Assembly (NCBI GenBank): GCA_019638845.1
Contig: JAHBSZ010000001.1
Location: forward strand, 310,001 to 374,000
DNA from: Salinibacterium sp.
Lineage (GTDB): Bacteria; Actinomycetota; Actinomycetes; Actinomycetales; Microbacteriaceae
Length of the DNA stretch: 64,000 nucleotides
Direction of reading: 5' to 3'
Of the stretch, positions 1-8,906 are shown piece by piece; positions within the stretch are counted from its first letter, which is position 1; each line of letters begins with the position of its first letter. The notes beneath the pieces were generated by a model, which ran no database searches, was not told the DNA's origin, and saw only the letters and a program-made list of their open reading frames with translations. The translations under genes and the position numbers were made by a program.

Positions 1-735
1 TTCGACAACGGACTGCGCCTTCGGCACACCGGCACCACACTTCCGAGCCTGCCCCACATCGACATGACCATTGCGTGCCTCGCGGCGCGCGGCGTTCACG
101 TCGAAAACCCAGAACCCGGCCTGTGGATTGTCGAACCCGGTGAGATCCAGGCCCTCGATGTCGACATCGAGCCCGACCTCTCCAACGCAGGACCATTCCT
201 CGCCGCTGCGCTTGTCGCGGGCGGGAGTGTGACCGTGCAGGGCTGGCCGACACACACCACTCAGGTTGGCGCGCGCATGGCCGACATCCTGCGCGACATG
301 GGCGGGAGGGTGACCCACGGCCCGACGTCGCTGACCGTGGAGGGCGGCGACGGCATCCGAGGCATTGCCCTCGACGAAGCGAGCGAACTTGCACCCACCG
401 TCGCCGCAGTAGCCGCGCTTGCCGATTCGGAGACCGTGCTCACGGGAATCGCTCACCTGCGCGGTCACGAAACGGACAGACTCGCCGCACTCGCGGCCGA
501 GATCAACGCGCTCGGGGGGGATGTCACCGAGACCGTTGACGGACTCATCATCCGGCCAGCGACGCTCACGGGCGGGCCGTGGCACGCTTACGAAGATCAC
601 CGGATGGCGACCGCGGGCGCGATCATCGGTCTTGCCATCGCGGGGGTGTCCGTCGACGACATCGGATCGACCTCGAAGACTCTCCCTCAGTTTCCCGAGC
701 TTTGGGCTGCACTGGTGCACGGGCACCTACCGTGA
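1..735 (+). CDS. aroA: 3-phosphoshikimate 1-carboxyvinyltransferase (EPSP synthase), 5' truncated by window edge
   Basis: The frame is open from base 1, so the start codon lies upstream and only about the last 244 residues are present. EPSP synthase transfers the enolpyruvyl group of PEP to shikimate 3-phosphate in aromatic amino acid synthesis. The C-terminal half is diagnostic: a DRLAALAAEI helix, then YEDHRMATAGAI and SKTLPQFPELW near the end, which belong to the substrate-binding DHR region and conserved tail of the family. The TGA stop overlaps the GTG of rsgA, and hisN follows with the same kind of overlap. This aroA-rsgA-hisN order is familiar from actinobacteria. Confidence 0.96.
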   Translation, partial: FDNGLRLRHTGTTLPSLPHIDMTIACLAARGVHVENPEPGLWIVEPGEIQALDVDIEPDLSNAGPFLAAALVAGGSVTVQGWPTHTTQVGARMADILRDMGGRVTHGPTSLTVEGGDGIRGIALDEASELAPTVAAVAALADSETVLTGIAHLRGHETDRLAALAAEINALGGDVTETVDGLIIRPATLTGGPWHAYEDHRMATAGAIIGLAIAGVSVDDIGSTSKTLPQFPELWAALVHGHLP

Positions 736-1778
736 GTTGGCTCACCGACGACGGCGATGACGAGGGCGACTACGCCGAGTACGACGAGTCCGCCGCGAAG
801 GTGCGCCCGAACCCCAAGGCCAACAAGCCACGCAGCAAGAACCGTCCTGAGCACGCCGATGCCATCTCGGGCCGAGTGTTCAGCGTCGATCGTGGCCGTT
901 ACGGCGTGTGGGTCGACGAGAACACACCAGACGAACGCCAGCTCATCGCCACCAAAGCTCGGGAACTCAGGACTCAGGAGGGCCGCATTTCGGTAGTAGC
1001 GGGCGACCGCGTCGACCTCGTGGGCGACACGACGGGCGATGAAGGTTCTCTCGCACGCATCGTCCGGGTGCAACCCCGAACCACGCTGCTTCGCCGCAGT
1101 GCGGATGACACGGATGCGGTCGAGCGCATCATCGTCGCGAACGCCGACCAGATGCTCATCGTCGTCGCTTCGGCCAACCCCGAGCCGCGACCGCGCCTCG
1201 TCGATCGCTATCTGGTTGCCGCCTTCGACGCCGGAATCGCCCCCATCCTCGTGATCACCAAGACCGACCTCGCCGACCCGGCGGAGTTCCTCGCGAACTT
1301 CGCCGGGCTCGACATCCGCGTGATCCAAAGCCGTTCCGACGAATTCCCCCTCGACGAGTTGCACGCGATTCTCGAGGGGCACACCACGGTCGCGGTCGGC
1401 CATTCCGGTGTGGGTAAGTCAACGCTCGTGAACGCCCTCGTGCCCGACGCGAACCGCGCTGTCGGTCGCGTGAACGACGTCACCGGACGGGGCCGGCACA
1501 CGTCGTCATCCACCATCTCGTACCGTGTGGGTACCGGCTGGATTGTCGATACCCCCGGCGTGCGCTCTTTCGGCCTCGGCCACGTCGACCCGTCGAACAT
1601 CCTCAAGTCGTTCACCGATCTTGCCGACCTGGCCCGGGACTGCCCCCGCGGGTGCACCCACTTGCCGGATGCTCCTGACTGCGCGATCGTCGAGGGTGTC
1701 GCGGCGGGGCGGCTCGGCGAGCTCGGTGCCGAGCGTCTCGAATCCTTCCAGCGACTGATCACTACGCTGGGATCGTGA
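732..1778 (+). CDS. rsgA: Ribosome small-subunit-dependent GTPase A
   Basis: A 348-residue circularly permuted GTPase that acts late in 30S subunit maturation. The motif order is permuted as expected: TKTD (G4, about 176-179) precedes GHSGVGKS (G1, 223-230) and DTPG (G3, 273-276). The C-terminal zinc site is visible as Cys304, Cys308, His310 and Cys317. An OB-fold-like region precedes the GTPase after a charged, Pro/Lys-rich N-terminal extension. I chose GTG at 732 because it forms a GTGA overlap with the aroA stop; an upstream in-frame start would run deep into aroA. The gene overlaps hisN by 4 nt, so the three are probably co-transcribed. Confidence 0.95.
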   Translation: MSWLTDDGDDEGDYAEYDESAAKVRPNPKANKPRSKNRPEHADAISGRVFSVDRGRYGVWVDENTPDERQLIATKARELRTQEGRISVVAGDRVDLVGDTTGDEGSLARIVRVQPRTTLLRRSADDTDAVERIIVANADQMLIVVASANPEPRPRLVDRYLVAAFDAGIAPILVITKTDLADPAEFLANFAGLDIRVIQSRSDEFPLDELHAILEGHTTVAVGHSGVGKSTLVNALVPDANRAVGRVNDVTGRGRHTSSSTISYRVGTGWIVDTPGVRSFGLGHVDPSNILKSFTDLADLARDCPRGCTHLPDAPDCAIVEGVAAGRLGELGAERLESFQRLITTLGS

Positions 1779-2572
1779 CCGACTTTTCTCTCGCCGACGA
1801 TCTCGCCCTCGCCCTGGCCCTCGCGGCCGATGCAGACCACATTTCGCTTGACAGGTTCCGAGCCGTCGATCTCGTCGTCACCACGAAGCCCGATCGCACC
1901 CCGGTAACGGATGCCGACCAGGCGGTCGAACGCAGCATCAGGTCAGGTATCGAAGCTGCACGGCCGACGGACTCGATCCTCGGCGAAGAATATGGCACTC
2001 AAGGCGACTCCACTCGCCAGTGGATCATCGACCCGATCGACGGTACCGCCAATTTCTTGCGCGGTGTGCCCATCTGGGGCACCCTGATCTCGCTTGCGAT
2101 CGATGGGGTGCCCGTCGTCGGAGTCGTGAGCGCACCGGCGCTGGGCAAGCGATGGTGGGCGGCACAGGGCCATGGCGCTTGGGGACAGCCGACCGGCGAG
2201 GAACCACGGCCTCTGCGGGTGAGCGGCGTCACCGAACTCGCCGACGCATCGCTGAGCTACAACAGCATCACGGGCTGGGACGAGGCCGGAAGGCTTCACG
2301 AACTTCTCGCGCTCACCCGTTCGGTCTGGCGCTCCCGGGCGATTGGTGACATGTGGTCCTACATGCTCCTCGCCGAAGGCGCTCTCGACATCGCGGGCGA
2401 GTTCGATCTCAAGCCCTACGACATGGCCGCGCTCATCCCGATCATCGAGGAGGCTGGGGGCACGTTCACCTCGGTCGACGGCGACAGCGGACCCTGGAGT
2501 GGAAGCGCACTAGCAAGCAATGGGCTGCTCCATGAAAGAGTGCTGAAAATAGTGGCCCCGACGAAAGGATAA
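1775..2572 (+). CDS. hisN: Histidinol-phosphatase, inositol monophosphatase family
   Basis: A 265-residue Mg-dependent phosphatase of the inositol monophosphatase fold, expected to dephosphorylate histidinol phosphate in histidine synthesis. Metal-binding motifs are GEEYG (about 70-74), DPIDGTANF (86-94) and a distal DLKPYDMAAL segment near residue 210. HisN-type placement beside aroA and rsgA is common in actinobacteria, which favours this over a generic inositol phosphatase, although sequence alone cannot fix the substrate. The GTG start overlaps the rsgA stop (GTGA). The 91 bases after it hold a GGGGCGCCCC palindrome and the ribosome-binding site of the next gene. Confidence 0.87.
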   Translation: MTDFSLADDLALALALAADADHISLDRFRAVDLVVTTKPDRTPVTDADQAVERSIRSGIEAARPTDSILGEEYGTQGDSTRQWIIDPIDGTANFLRGVPIWGTLISLAIDGVPVVGVVSAPALGKRWWAAQGHGAWGQPTGEEPRPLRVSGVTELADASLSYNSITGWDEAGRLHELLALTRSVWRSRAIGDMWSYMLLAEGALDIAGEFDLKPYDMAALIPIIEEAGGTFTSVDGDSGPWSGSALASNGLLHERVLKIVAPTKG

Positions 2573-2663
2573 CCACTCCTTTCTCGCGGGGGCGCCCCTT
2601 CGCTAGGCTCAGGAGTGAGTCCGCTCCCGGCGGCGGGGGCATTCTGAGAGGATCGACACAGCA

Positions 2664-3173
2664 ATGACCATCATCTCTGACACCACAATCACGCGACTGC
2701 TCGCGATCGCTACGCTCGGCATCGCAAGCTTCGCGTTGGCTGGCTGCAGCCTTCTCCCCGGCGGAAACGCGAACTCATCGTCCGGATCGGGCACCACGAC
2801 GGGCGACGAGGCCAGCGATGTGTTCAGCATCCGGATCGGTGACTGCCTCAACGACGGCGATGCCAGCGGCGAGGTGAGCACGGTTCCTATCGTGAGCTGT
2901 GACGAGCCGCACGACAGTGAAGCCTACGATTCCGGCAACCTCGACGACGGCAGTTTTCCCGGTGACGACGCGGTCAAGCAGGCCGCCGAGCAGTTGTGCG
3001 GGCCATCGTTCACGGCGTTCATTGGTCTGTCCTACGACGAGTCTGCCTACGACTACAGCTACTACTTCCCCACCGAGAACAGCTGGAGCGCCGGCGACCG
3101 TGAAGTCATGTGTGTCGCCTACGCCGACGATCTGAGCAAGGTCACCGGCACACTCCAGAACATCAATAAGTAG
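2664..3173 (+). CDS. Septum-formation-domain lipoprotein (first of a tandem pair)
   Basis: A 169-residue secreted lipoprotein. The signal peptide ends in the lipobox LAGC with acylated Cys28, followed by a Gly/Ser-rich linker. The mature domain has the layout of the actinobacterial septum-formation domain: GDCLNDG, then VSCDEPHDSEAY, then Cys residues near 112 and 151 that could form disulfides. No catalytic residues are evident. The start is an ATG preceded by GAGAGGA. Its stop overlaps the GTG of a paralogue. The family name comes from domain annotation; the molecular role is not established. Confidence 0.78.
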   Translation: MTIISDTTITRLLAIATLGIASFALAGCSLLPGGNANSSSGSGTTTGDEASDVFSIRIGDCLNDGDASGEVSTVPIVSCDEPHDSEAYDSGNLDDGSFPGDDAVKQAAEQLCGPSFTAFIGLSYDESAYDYSYYFPTENSWSAGDREVMCVAYADDLSKVTGTLQNINK

Positions 3174-3646
3174 TGCCGCGACTCCTCCCCGCCGCGGCAC
3201 TAGCCGCAGCCTGCTTCGTGCTGGCTGGTTGCAGTGCTCTCGGCGGCGGAGTCGCCACCCCGACGCCGACTCCGACGGGAGTCCCCGAGGTCGATGTGCT
3301 CGAACTCGGAGTCGGTGATTGCCTCGATACCCATGGAAAGCCCGGCATCACGGCGACCGTGCCGGTCGTCGACTGCGATCTCGAGCATGACAGCGAGGCG
3401 TACGCAACGATCATTCTCGCCGCGGGTAGCTATCCGGGCGACGACGCCGTGCGGTCAGCGGCCGTCGAAGGGTGCACGTCCAACTTCGTGACCTTTGCCG
3501 GAATCGCCTACGAAGAGTCGACGCTGGACTACGCCTACTACTTCCCCACGCTGGGGAGCTGGGCGGAAGGAGACCATCGGATTCTGTGCCTGATCCTTGA
3601 TCCAGCGCAGCGTGTAACAGGCACGCTCGAGGGCGCCGCCCGATGA
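3173..3646 (+). CDS. Septum-formation-domain lipoprotein (second of a tandem pair)
   Basis: A 157-residue paralogue of the preceding lipoprotein, starting at a GTG that shares one base with the upstream TAG stop. The signal peptide ends at LAGC with Cys20, then a Thr/Pro-rich linker. The mature domain repeats the same landmarks: GVGDCLDT, VVDCDLEHDSEAYA, SYPGDDAVRSAA and a YAYYFPTLGSW segment that matches YSYYFPTENSW in the first copy. The pair therefore arose by tandem duplication and should be co-translated. No enzyme motif is visible. Confidence 0.76.
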   Translation: MPRLLPAAALAAACFVLAGCSALGGGVATPTPTPTGVPEVDVLELGVGDCLDTHGKPGITATVPVVDCDLEHDSEAYATIILAAGSYPGDDAVRSAAVEGCTSNFVTFAGIAYEESTLDYAYYFPTLGSWAEGDHRILCLILDPAQRVTGTLEGAAR

Positions 3647-3677
3647 TCTCGGTATCAACAACGCGATAGCGACCCCA

Positions 3678-4070
3678 TGGTGGAGATGCGGGGAATTGAA
3701 CCCCGGTCCACTGCTGTAATTCCGCGCCTTCTACGGGCGTAGTTCGTGCAGGCGTTCTACTCGGCTTTGACCTTTGCCACGAACATCTAGGTCAACAAGC
3801 CCAGTCTCAGTAAGAGTCCCGCGTGCCCCTGAGGCTCAAATACGCAGCAAGTTCCCTTGATAACGCCAGGGACCGGATCAGGAACAACTCCGGGCTGACG
3901 GTCTCTATTTAGTGCGAAGGAGACTACGCCGCGAGGGCGAGGTCTGCCTTGGCAGAGACAGTGCTATGTGAATTGGCACTTATAGTTTGCACAGATCGTT
4001 TACGAGATAACCGTGCGTCCTCGACCCGCTTCTCGCGGTTTTGCAGGCAATGTCGAAACCGATCATCCCC
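3678..4070 (-). ncRNA. ssrA: Transfer-messenger RNA (tmRNA)
   Basis: On the minus strand the RNA begins GGGGATGATCGGTTTCGACA, the classic tmRNA 5' end, and ends with a T-arm (GGTTCAATTCC) and an encoded CCA at 3678. The first seven bases pair with the 3' end (GGGGAUG with CAUCUCC, one G-U) to form the tRNA-like acceptor stem. The internal reading frame encodes ANSHSTVSAKADLALAA and a TAG stop at 3924-3926, ending in the ALAA degradation signal recognised by ClpXP-type proteases. Length is 393 nt. The partner smpB lies 1 kb away on the same strand, separated by an oppositely oriented SDR gene. Confidence 0.95.
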
Positions 4071-4229
4071 ATGCTTAACCTTGCTGGCCACACCGGCCGT
4101 GCAAAGCGGGTCACTATCGCGCTGTTGAGTTACCAAGACTGCTTTCTAGGGCAGCCCTCAATACTACGCCGGATGTCCGCTCTCCACCACCTCGCAGTCG
4201 ACGCCTGCCTCCCCTGCCGCACCGTGAGT

Positions 4230-4235
4230 TAGCGT
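4230..4235 (+). promoter_or_regulatory. -10 box of a leaderless promoter for the SDR gene
   Basis: TAGCGT lies exactly 6 nt before the GTG start at 4242, and no Shine-Dalgarno sequence is present. This spacing puts the transcription start at the start codon and supports that start. No clear -35 box is seen. Confidence 0.5.
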
Positions 4236-4241
4236 GAGCAG

Positions 4242-5042
4242 GTGACCTCTCTCCTTTCCACCACCACTTCTCGAACCGCGCTGATCACCGGAGCAGGAAG
4301 CGAGTCCGGAATCGGCTTCGCTGCAGCGAAGGCCCTCGGCGCAGGCGGCGTCAGACTCGCGCTAACTGCAACGACGGCGCGTATCCACGAGCGGGTGGGC
4401 GAACTTCGGGAAGCGGGTATCGACGCATTCGGCTATGTGACGCGACTTGATACCGAAGCCGATGTCAGCAACCTGGTCACAGCGATGCGCGCCGACGGTC
4501 TCGTCCCGCTCGTGCTGGTGAACAACGCTGGAATGACGACCGTCGGTGACTCCGAGGTGGAATCCGGCGACGCCCTCATGAGTATCGACGTCTGGAACAG
4601 AGCGCTTGCCGGCAACCTGACGAGCGCCTTCCTCACGGCGCGTGCCCTGATCCCGTCACTGCGTGAAGCAGGGTGGGGGCGAATCATCAACATCTCCAGC
4701 GTGACCGGGCCGGTGATGGCCGCCCGAGCCGATGTCGCTTACGCTGCAAGCAAGGCAGGGATGGTAGGTCTGACTCGTGCTCTTGCTGTCGATGAAGCTC
4801 GCCATGGAATCACCGTGAACGCGGTGGCGCCCGGTTGGATTGCCACCGGCTCGCAATTGCCTAGCGAAGCCGACGAAGGTCGCCTCGTACCCGCCGGCCG
4901 CAGCGGAAATCCCGACGAGATCGCCTCCGCCATTGCGTGGCTTGCGTCGTCAGGCGCGTCCTACATCACCGGTCAGGTCATTGTGCTCGACGGCGGCAAC
5001 AGCGTGGCCGAACAGCGTCTCGTCGACGGCTCCGCACGCTGA
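4242..5042 (+). CDS. SDR family oxidoreductase (FabG-like)
   Basis: A 266-residue short-chain dehydrogenase/reductase. The Rossmann cofactor motif TGAGSESGIG is at about 16-25, NNAG follows near residue 92, and the catalytic Ser and YAASK lie near 150-170; the C-terminal end ITGQVIVLDGG is typical of 3-oxoacyl-ACP reductase-like members. Substrate and cofactor preference cannot be read from the sequence. It stands alone between tmRNA and smpB, on the opposite strand to both, and its stop is 1 nt from that of smpB. The GTG start is supported by a leaderless -10 box. Confidence 0.88.
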   Translation: MTSLLSTTTSRTALITGAGSESGIGFAAAKALGAGGVRLALTATTARIHERVGELREAGIDAFGYVTRLDTEADVSNLVTAMRADGLVPLVLVNNAGMTTVGDSEVESGDALMSIDVWNRALAGNLTSAFLTARALIPSLREAGWGRIINISSVTGPVMAARADVAYAASKAGMVGLTRALAVDEARHGITVNAVAPGWIATGSQLPSEADEGRLVPAGRSGNPDEIASAIAWLASSGASYITGQVIVLDGGNSVAEQRLVDGSAR

Positions 5043-5043
5043 C

Positions 5044-5520
5044 TCAGTCGCCCAGATTCCTTCGCGCTGACATTGCCCGGTCGGCTTCGCGCTTGTCGGT
5101 GCGCTCACGCAGAGTCTGACGTTTGTCATACTCGCGCTTGCCCTTCGCCACGGCGAGCTCGACCTTGGCATTGCCGTCGTTGAAGTAAATGCTCAAGGGA
5201 ACGAGTGTGTAGCCACCCTCTTTGATCTTGTTGTGAATCTTGAGAATCTGCGCCTTGTGCAGAAGCATCTTGCGCTTGCGGCGCACCGGGTGGTTGTTCC
5301 ACGAGCCCTGGTTGAACTCCGGGATGTGCACGGCGTCGAGCCACGCCTCACCCCCCTCGATGAAGCCGTAGCCATCGACCAGGCTCGCGCGCCCAGCGCG
5401 CAACGACTTGACCTCGGTTCCTGTGAGGACGAGCCCCGCCTCATAGGTGTCTTCGATCGTGTAGTCGTGGCGCGCTTTGCGGTTGCTGGCGACAACCTTC
5501 TGGCCGCGTTCCCTGGGCAT
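5044..5520 (-). CDS. smpB: SsrA-binding protein
   Basis: A 158-residue RNA-binding protein that delivers tmRNA to stalled ribosomes. Family landmarks are the N-terminal [27 protein letters not shown], the [10 protein letters not shown] segment and the basic tail [20 protein letters not shown], which is ordered in the ribosome. Length is normal for the family. It lies downstream of prfB, ftsE, ftsX and an ABC transporter on the same strand; its RNA partner is encoded at 3678-4070. Confidence 0.97.
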   Translation of the reverse strand: MPRERGQKVVASNRKARHDYTIEDTYEAGLVLTGTEVKSLRAGRASLVDGYGFIEGGEAWLDAVHIPEFNQGSWNNHPVRRKRKMLLHKAQILKIHNKIKEGGYTLVPLSIYFNDGNAKVELAVAKGKREYDKRQTLRERTDKREADRAMSARRNLGD

Positions 5521-5561
5521 TTCAGTTCACTTTCGTCGTTCTCGTTCGGATACAAAGCCTG

Positions 5562-8204
5562 TCAGTCTAACTTGCCTGCCGACAACAACACCACGACAAG
5601 GGCGAGGATGCCCGCCGCCGAGCTCGCGAGGGCAACCGGCACGAGCAGCCCGGGAAGTTGCTCGGCGATTCCCATCGACAATCCCAATCCCACGACAAAA
5701 CCGGGCACTGCCGAGACCGCGAGTTCGGCGACGTGCGCGCCCCTCACTTCCCCCCGGCTCCATCCCATCGCCCGGATGCCGGCCCATTGCGCGCGACGGC
5801 GCACGAGGTTCATGCGTCTCGACAGCACGGCGAGCAGGATGCCAGCGGCGAGACTCGCGCCCGCAAGCACAGCTTGCGGAATCCGTGCCCGTCCCGATGC
5901 CACCGCGCCGAGGGATGTCGGTCCAGCGAGTTCGCCGCCCTGCACGAACACGGTCACCGCAATCGCAACAGACGTCGTGATGACCGCGAGCGCAAGCGCA
6001 AGCGTCACCGAAGTGGTGAGCGATGTCCTGGCCTGTATGGCACCGAACGTCAGCGGGCCCGTCACCCGCAGCTCCCGTCTCGACTGGCGACGGACCGTCC
6101 GCCGCGGGGACCGCACGCCGAGCAGCACCGCCCCAACGGAGGTCAGGAACACGAGAAGCAGTGAGAAGGCGACGCTCACACCGGCGACAGCGGGCACCGT
6201 CGTGAGCGTCAGGGCGAGCGCCCCCAGGATGACGAGAGCACCGAGGCCCACCACCTCCTCCGCTGCGAACCAGCGCGCTATGCGCAATCGCCGCCAACCC
6301 AGCTCGCGCAGCACCCCAGACTGCTCGCGACGTGCGGGGACCGACCCGAGCTGCACCACCGCGAGAAGTACCCCCAGAGCAAGGATGCAGACCACGAGCA
6401 GCGCCACACTCGTTGCCGAGACGGCGGTGTCGGCCTCCGTCACGGCACCCAGCCGCGACCACTCCTGATCGATGTATCCGAGGTTGCCGATCACCTGTCG
6501 GCCGTCGCTGTTCGTCGCAGCGAGGGCGTATCCGCTCACGAGGGTGCGCAGTTGCTGGGGTGAGGAGCCTGCGACAATTGTGGCCTGATAGCCCAGCAGC
6601 CCGAGGCTGCTTGCGGCGGACAGCAGCCTCTGTTGGGCATCCGGGGTGTAGGCGTCGATGCCCGACACTCGAACGCGGATCGCGGAGATGGGCCGGTCGA
6701 CTCCGAGTCCGTCAAGGAGGGCAAAGCTGCCCACCGCGATGTCGTTGGTGCCGGGGATGCCGAATCCCGTGAGGGAGCTCGCGAGCATCGCCGGGGCCGA
6801 AGCGTTGCCGTTAGCGTCGGCGACGAGCTGTGGCGAGACCACATCGTAGGCGCCGAGCGGCATGAAACTCACGTCACCCACGAGCGCACGAAGCTGTTCT
6901 GGGCTGAAACTGCCCACAACCTCAAGGTCGGGCGACGGCGCGCCACTCGACCCCACCGCGCCGAACAGCTTCGAGTACTCGGTAACGGCACCCGGTAGCG
7001 CCGACGCAAGCGGACCTTCCGTGTATTGGCCGTACGTTGCGTACCCGCGCGGCACCAGTACGGCACCCGTTGCGTCGTCGGAGATTGTGTACCGAGCGCC
7101 GAGGACTGATCGAGGCGCTGGATTTGCCGAGGGCCGCGCGGCCGCTTGGACGAGGGCAGGATCGATTCCGCCCAACAGTATGGGGTCACGCGCGAAGGGG
7201 TTGAGTACCGGTGCGGCGTTGAGCTCATAGTCGCCCACGACAGTCGTGCGGGCATCCGGCGCAATCTCGGGGGCTATCTGACCGTTCTGCAGAAACCCGG
7301 TTCCCTGCGCTTGCGCGACAGCCTCTGCTCCCGCGACTCCCGGCCTGACATCCTCGTACTCCTCGACCGTCACGGTGAGGCGCAGGGGCGACGGCGACCT
7401 GTCGACCACGACGATACCGTTCGGGGTGTCGAGCAGTGGGTCGAGAAACGTGCCAGCATCGCCGAGAAGTGCGCGCTCCGAAACCGGGTCGACGAGTGCG
7501 ACGGTTGCCGCCGGCCGGGGCGCGACCGAGAGCCCGAGCGGGATCGTGCCCGAGGCCGCGTCGTAAGCGCCACTTGCGAAGGTCACCCGCGAGTCGCCAG
7601 AGAGTAGCCGCGGGCTGTCGGCCAGGTCGGTCGTCGCGTAGACGACGGCTCCGCTCTGGTCACGCAGTGGAGCACCGTTGGTGTCGAATACGATCTGCGA
7701 GTAGCTCGGCTGGTAGGCGAACGCGAGGACGGTTTGCGAGGCAAGAGTGCGCTGTGACACTCCGTCGTTCGTCTCGCTCGACACCGTCACCCGGAATGCC
7801 TGCGGGTTCTCGAGGCTGGCGTCCGGACGTACCGAAACCGGCAGCCACACGACGGGGTCTCCCACGAGGTTCGACGCAGCGAATGACACCTCCGCGATGG
7901 GAGCGGCAACCTCGACCCCCGGGAGCGATCGGATCAGCGCCAGGTCGCTCAAGCTCAGTCGGCCGCCCGTCGCATCGACAAGGGCATCCGATCGCAGCAG
8001 ACCGGATGTGACCGGATCCTTGCCCGCTTGCGTCACAAGAATGTCGTACGTGCCCCGCCAGTTCTGGTCGAGAGTCTGCTGCAACACGATCGCCGAGGTT
8101 GTTTGCAACCCGGATGCCGCGAGCATGGTCACGGCGAGCAGCCCCAGAGTGGCGACCCGCGGGCGATCGCGCCACAGTCGGCGCACAGCCCCCGGCACTC
8201 CCAT
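5562..8204 (-). CDS. FtsX-like ABC transporter permease, large two-block form
   Basis: An 880-residue membrane protein. One membrane helix near residues 15-38 is followed by a roughly 570-residue, Val/Asp-rich extracytoplasmic region, then about eight hydrophobic segments from residue 600 onward in the arrangement of FtsX/MacB-type permeases (Arg-rich loops such as RRTVRRQSRRELR and RRMNLVRRRAQWAG between helices). It starts 2 nt after the stop of its ATPase. The likely role is MacB/LolCDE-like export or mechanotransmission rather than import; the substrate is unknown. It lies beside ftsEX but is not part of that pair. Confidence 0.8.
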   Translation of the reverse strand: MGVPGAVRRLWRDRPRVATLGLLAVTMLAASGLQTTSAIVLQQTLDQNWRGTYDILVTQAGKDPVTSGLLRSDALVDATGGRLSLSDLALIRSLPGVEVAAPIAEVSFAASNLVGDPVVWLPVSVRPDASLENPQAFRVTVSSETNDGVSQRTLASQTVLAFAYQPSYSQIVFDTNGAPLRDQSGAVVYATTDLADSPRLLSGDSRVTFASGAYDAASGTIPLGLSVAPRPAATVALVDPVSERALLGDAGTFLDPLLDTPNGIVVVDRSPSPLRLTVTVEEYEDVRPGVAGAEAVAQAQGTGFLQNGQIAPEIAPDARTTVVGDYELNAAPVLNPFARDPILLGGIDPALVQAAARPSANPAPRSVLGARYTISDDATGAVLVPRGYATYGQYTEGPLASALPGAVTEYSKLFGAVGSSGAPSPDLEVVGSFSPEQLRALVGDVSFMPLGAYDVVSPQLVADANGNASAPAMLASSLTGFGIPGTNDIAVGSFALLDGLGVDRPISAIRVRVSGIDAYTPDAQQRLLSAASSLGLLGYQATIVAGSSPQQLRTLVSGYALAATNSDGRQVIGNLGYIDQEWSRLGAVTEADTAVSATSVALLVVCILALGVLLAVVQLGSVPARREQSGVLRELGWRRLRIARWFAAEEVVGLGALVILGALALTLTTVPAVAGVSVAFSLLLVFLTSVGAVLLGVRSPRRTVRRQSRRELRVTGPLTFGAIQARTSLTTSVTLALALAVITTSVAIAVTVFVQGGELAGPTSLGAVASGRARIPQAVLAGASLAAGILLAVLSRRMNLVRRRAQWAGIRAMGWSRGEVRGAHVAELAVSAVPGFVVGLGLSMGIAEQLPGLLVPVALASSAAGILALVVVLLSAGKLD

Positions 8205-8206
8205 GT

Positions 8207-8857
8207 TCAGGCCAGGATCGTGCGGGAGCCGGCCGCAGCGATGAGGTGCTCGTCGTGCGATGCGGTGAGCACCGCGATGCCGTCGTCCGTGAGCCCAGCG
8301 AGGAGTTCAATCACACCGTCGGCAGTCTCCCGGTCGAGGGAGGCGGTCGGTTCGTCGACCATGAGCACCGGCGGCTCAAGCAGGAGCGCACGCGCGAATG
8401 CGACACGCTGCCGCTCCCCCACACTCAACTGATCGGGACGATGCGCCGCCCGGGAGCCCACCCCAAGGCGGTCGAGCAACTCACGCGCTCGCCGTTCGAG
8501 GGTGCGCACCCGCCGACCGGGCACCGCAGGCAACAGCACGTTTTCGAGGGCGGTGAGCCCGGAGACGAGTACGCCACCCTGATCGAGGTAGCCGATGTGG
8601 TTGCGGCGCAGCTCGGTGATGGCGTCATCCCGCAAGCCAGAGAGTGACTCACCGCTCCATGCCACCTCGCCTGCTGTGGGACGAACGAGTCCAGCCGCCA
8701 CAAGGAGGATGCTCGTCTTGCCCGATCCGCTGCGGCCCGCCAGGCAGTGCATGGTGCCCGCGGCGAGCGCGAGGTCGCAACCGGCGATGATCTCGAGATC
8801 AGGCATCCCTGCACGCTCATACCGAATGGTCACGGCGTTCAGCTCGACGAGGAACAT
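8207..8857 (-). CDS. ABC transporter ATP-binding protein partnered with the large permease
   Basis: A 216-residue cytoplasmic ATPase subunit. Walker A is GRSGSGKT (41-48), the signature is LSVGERQ (144-150), Walker B is VLMVDEP (164-170), and a switch His occurs in TASHDEH. It belongs to the LolD/MacB-like group, matching the permease immediately downstream (2 nt gap, certainly co-translated). Its ATG is about 50 nt downstream of the ftsX stop on the same strand, so it may be read from the ftsEX transcript. Confidence 0.87.
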   Translation of the reverse strand: MFLVELNAVTIRYERAGMPDLEIIAGCDLALAAGTMHCLAGRSGSGKTSILLVAAGLVRPTAGEVAWSGESLSGLRDDAITELRRNHIGYLDQGGVLVSGLTALENVLLPAVPGRRVRTLERRARELLDRLGVGSRAAHRPDQLSVGERQRVAFARALLLEPPVLMVDEPTASLDRETADGVIELLAGLTDDGIAVLTASHDEHLIAAAGSRTILA

Positions 8858-8906
8858 GGTGCCGTCAGGCTAATCCGCGGAACGTGCCAGTGGTAGACCT
8901 TGAGGG

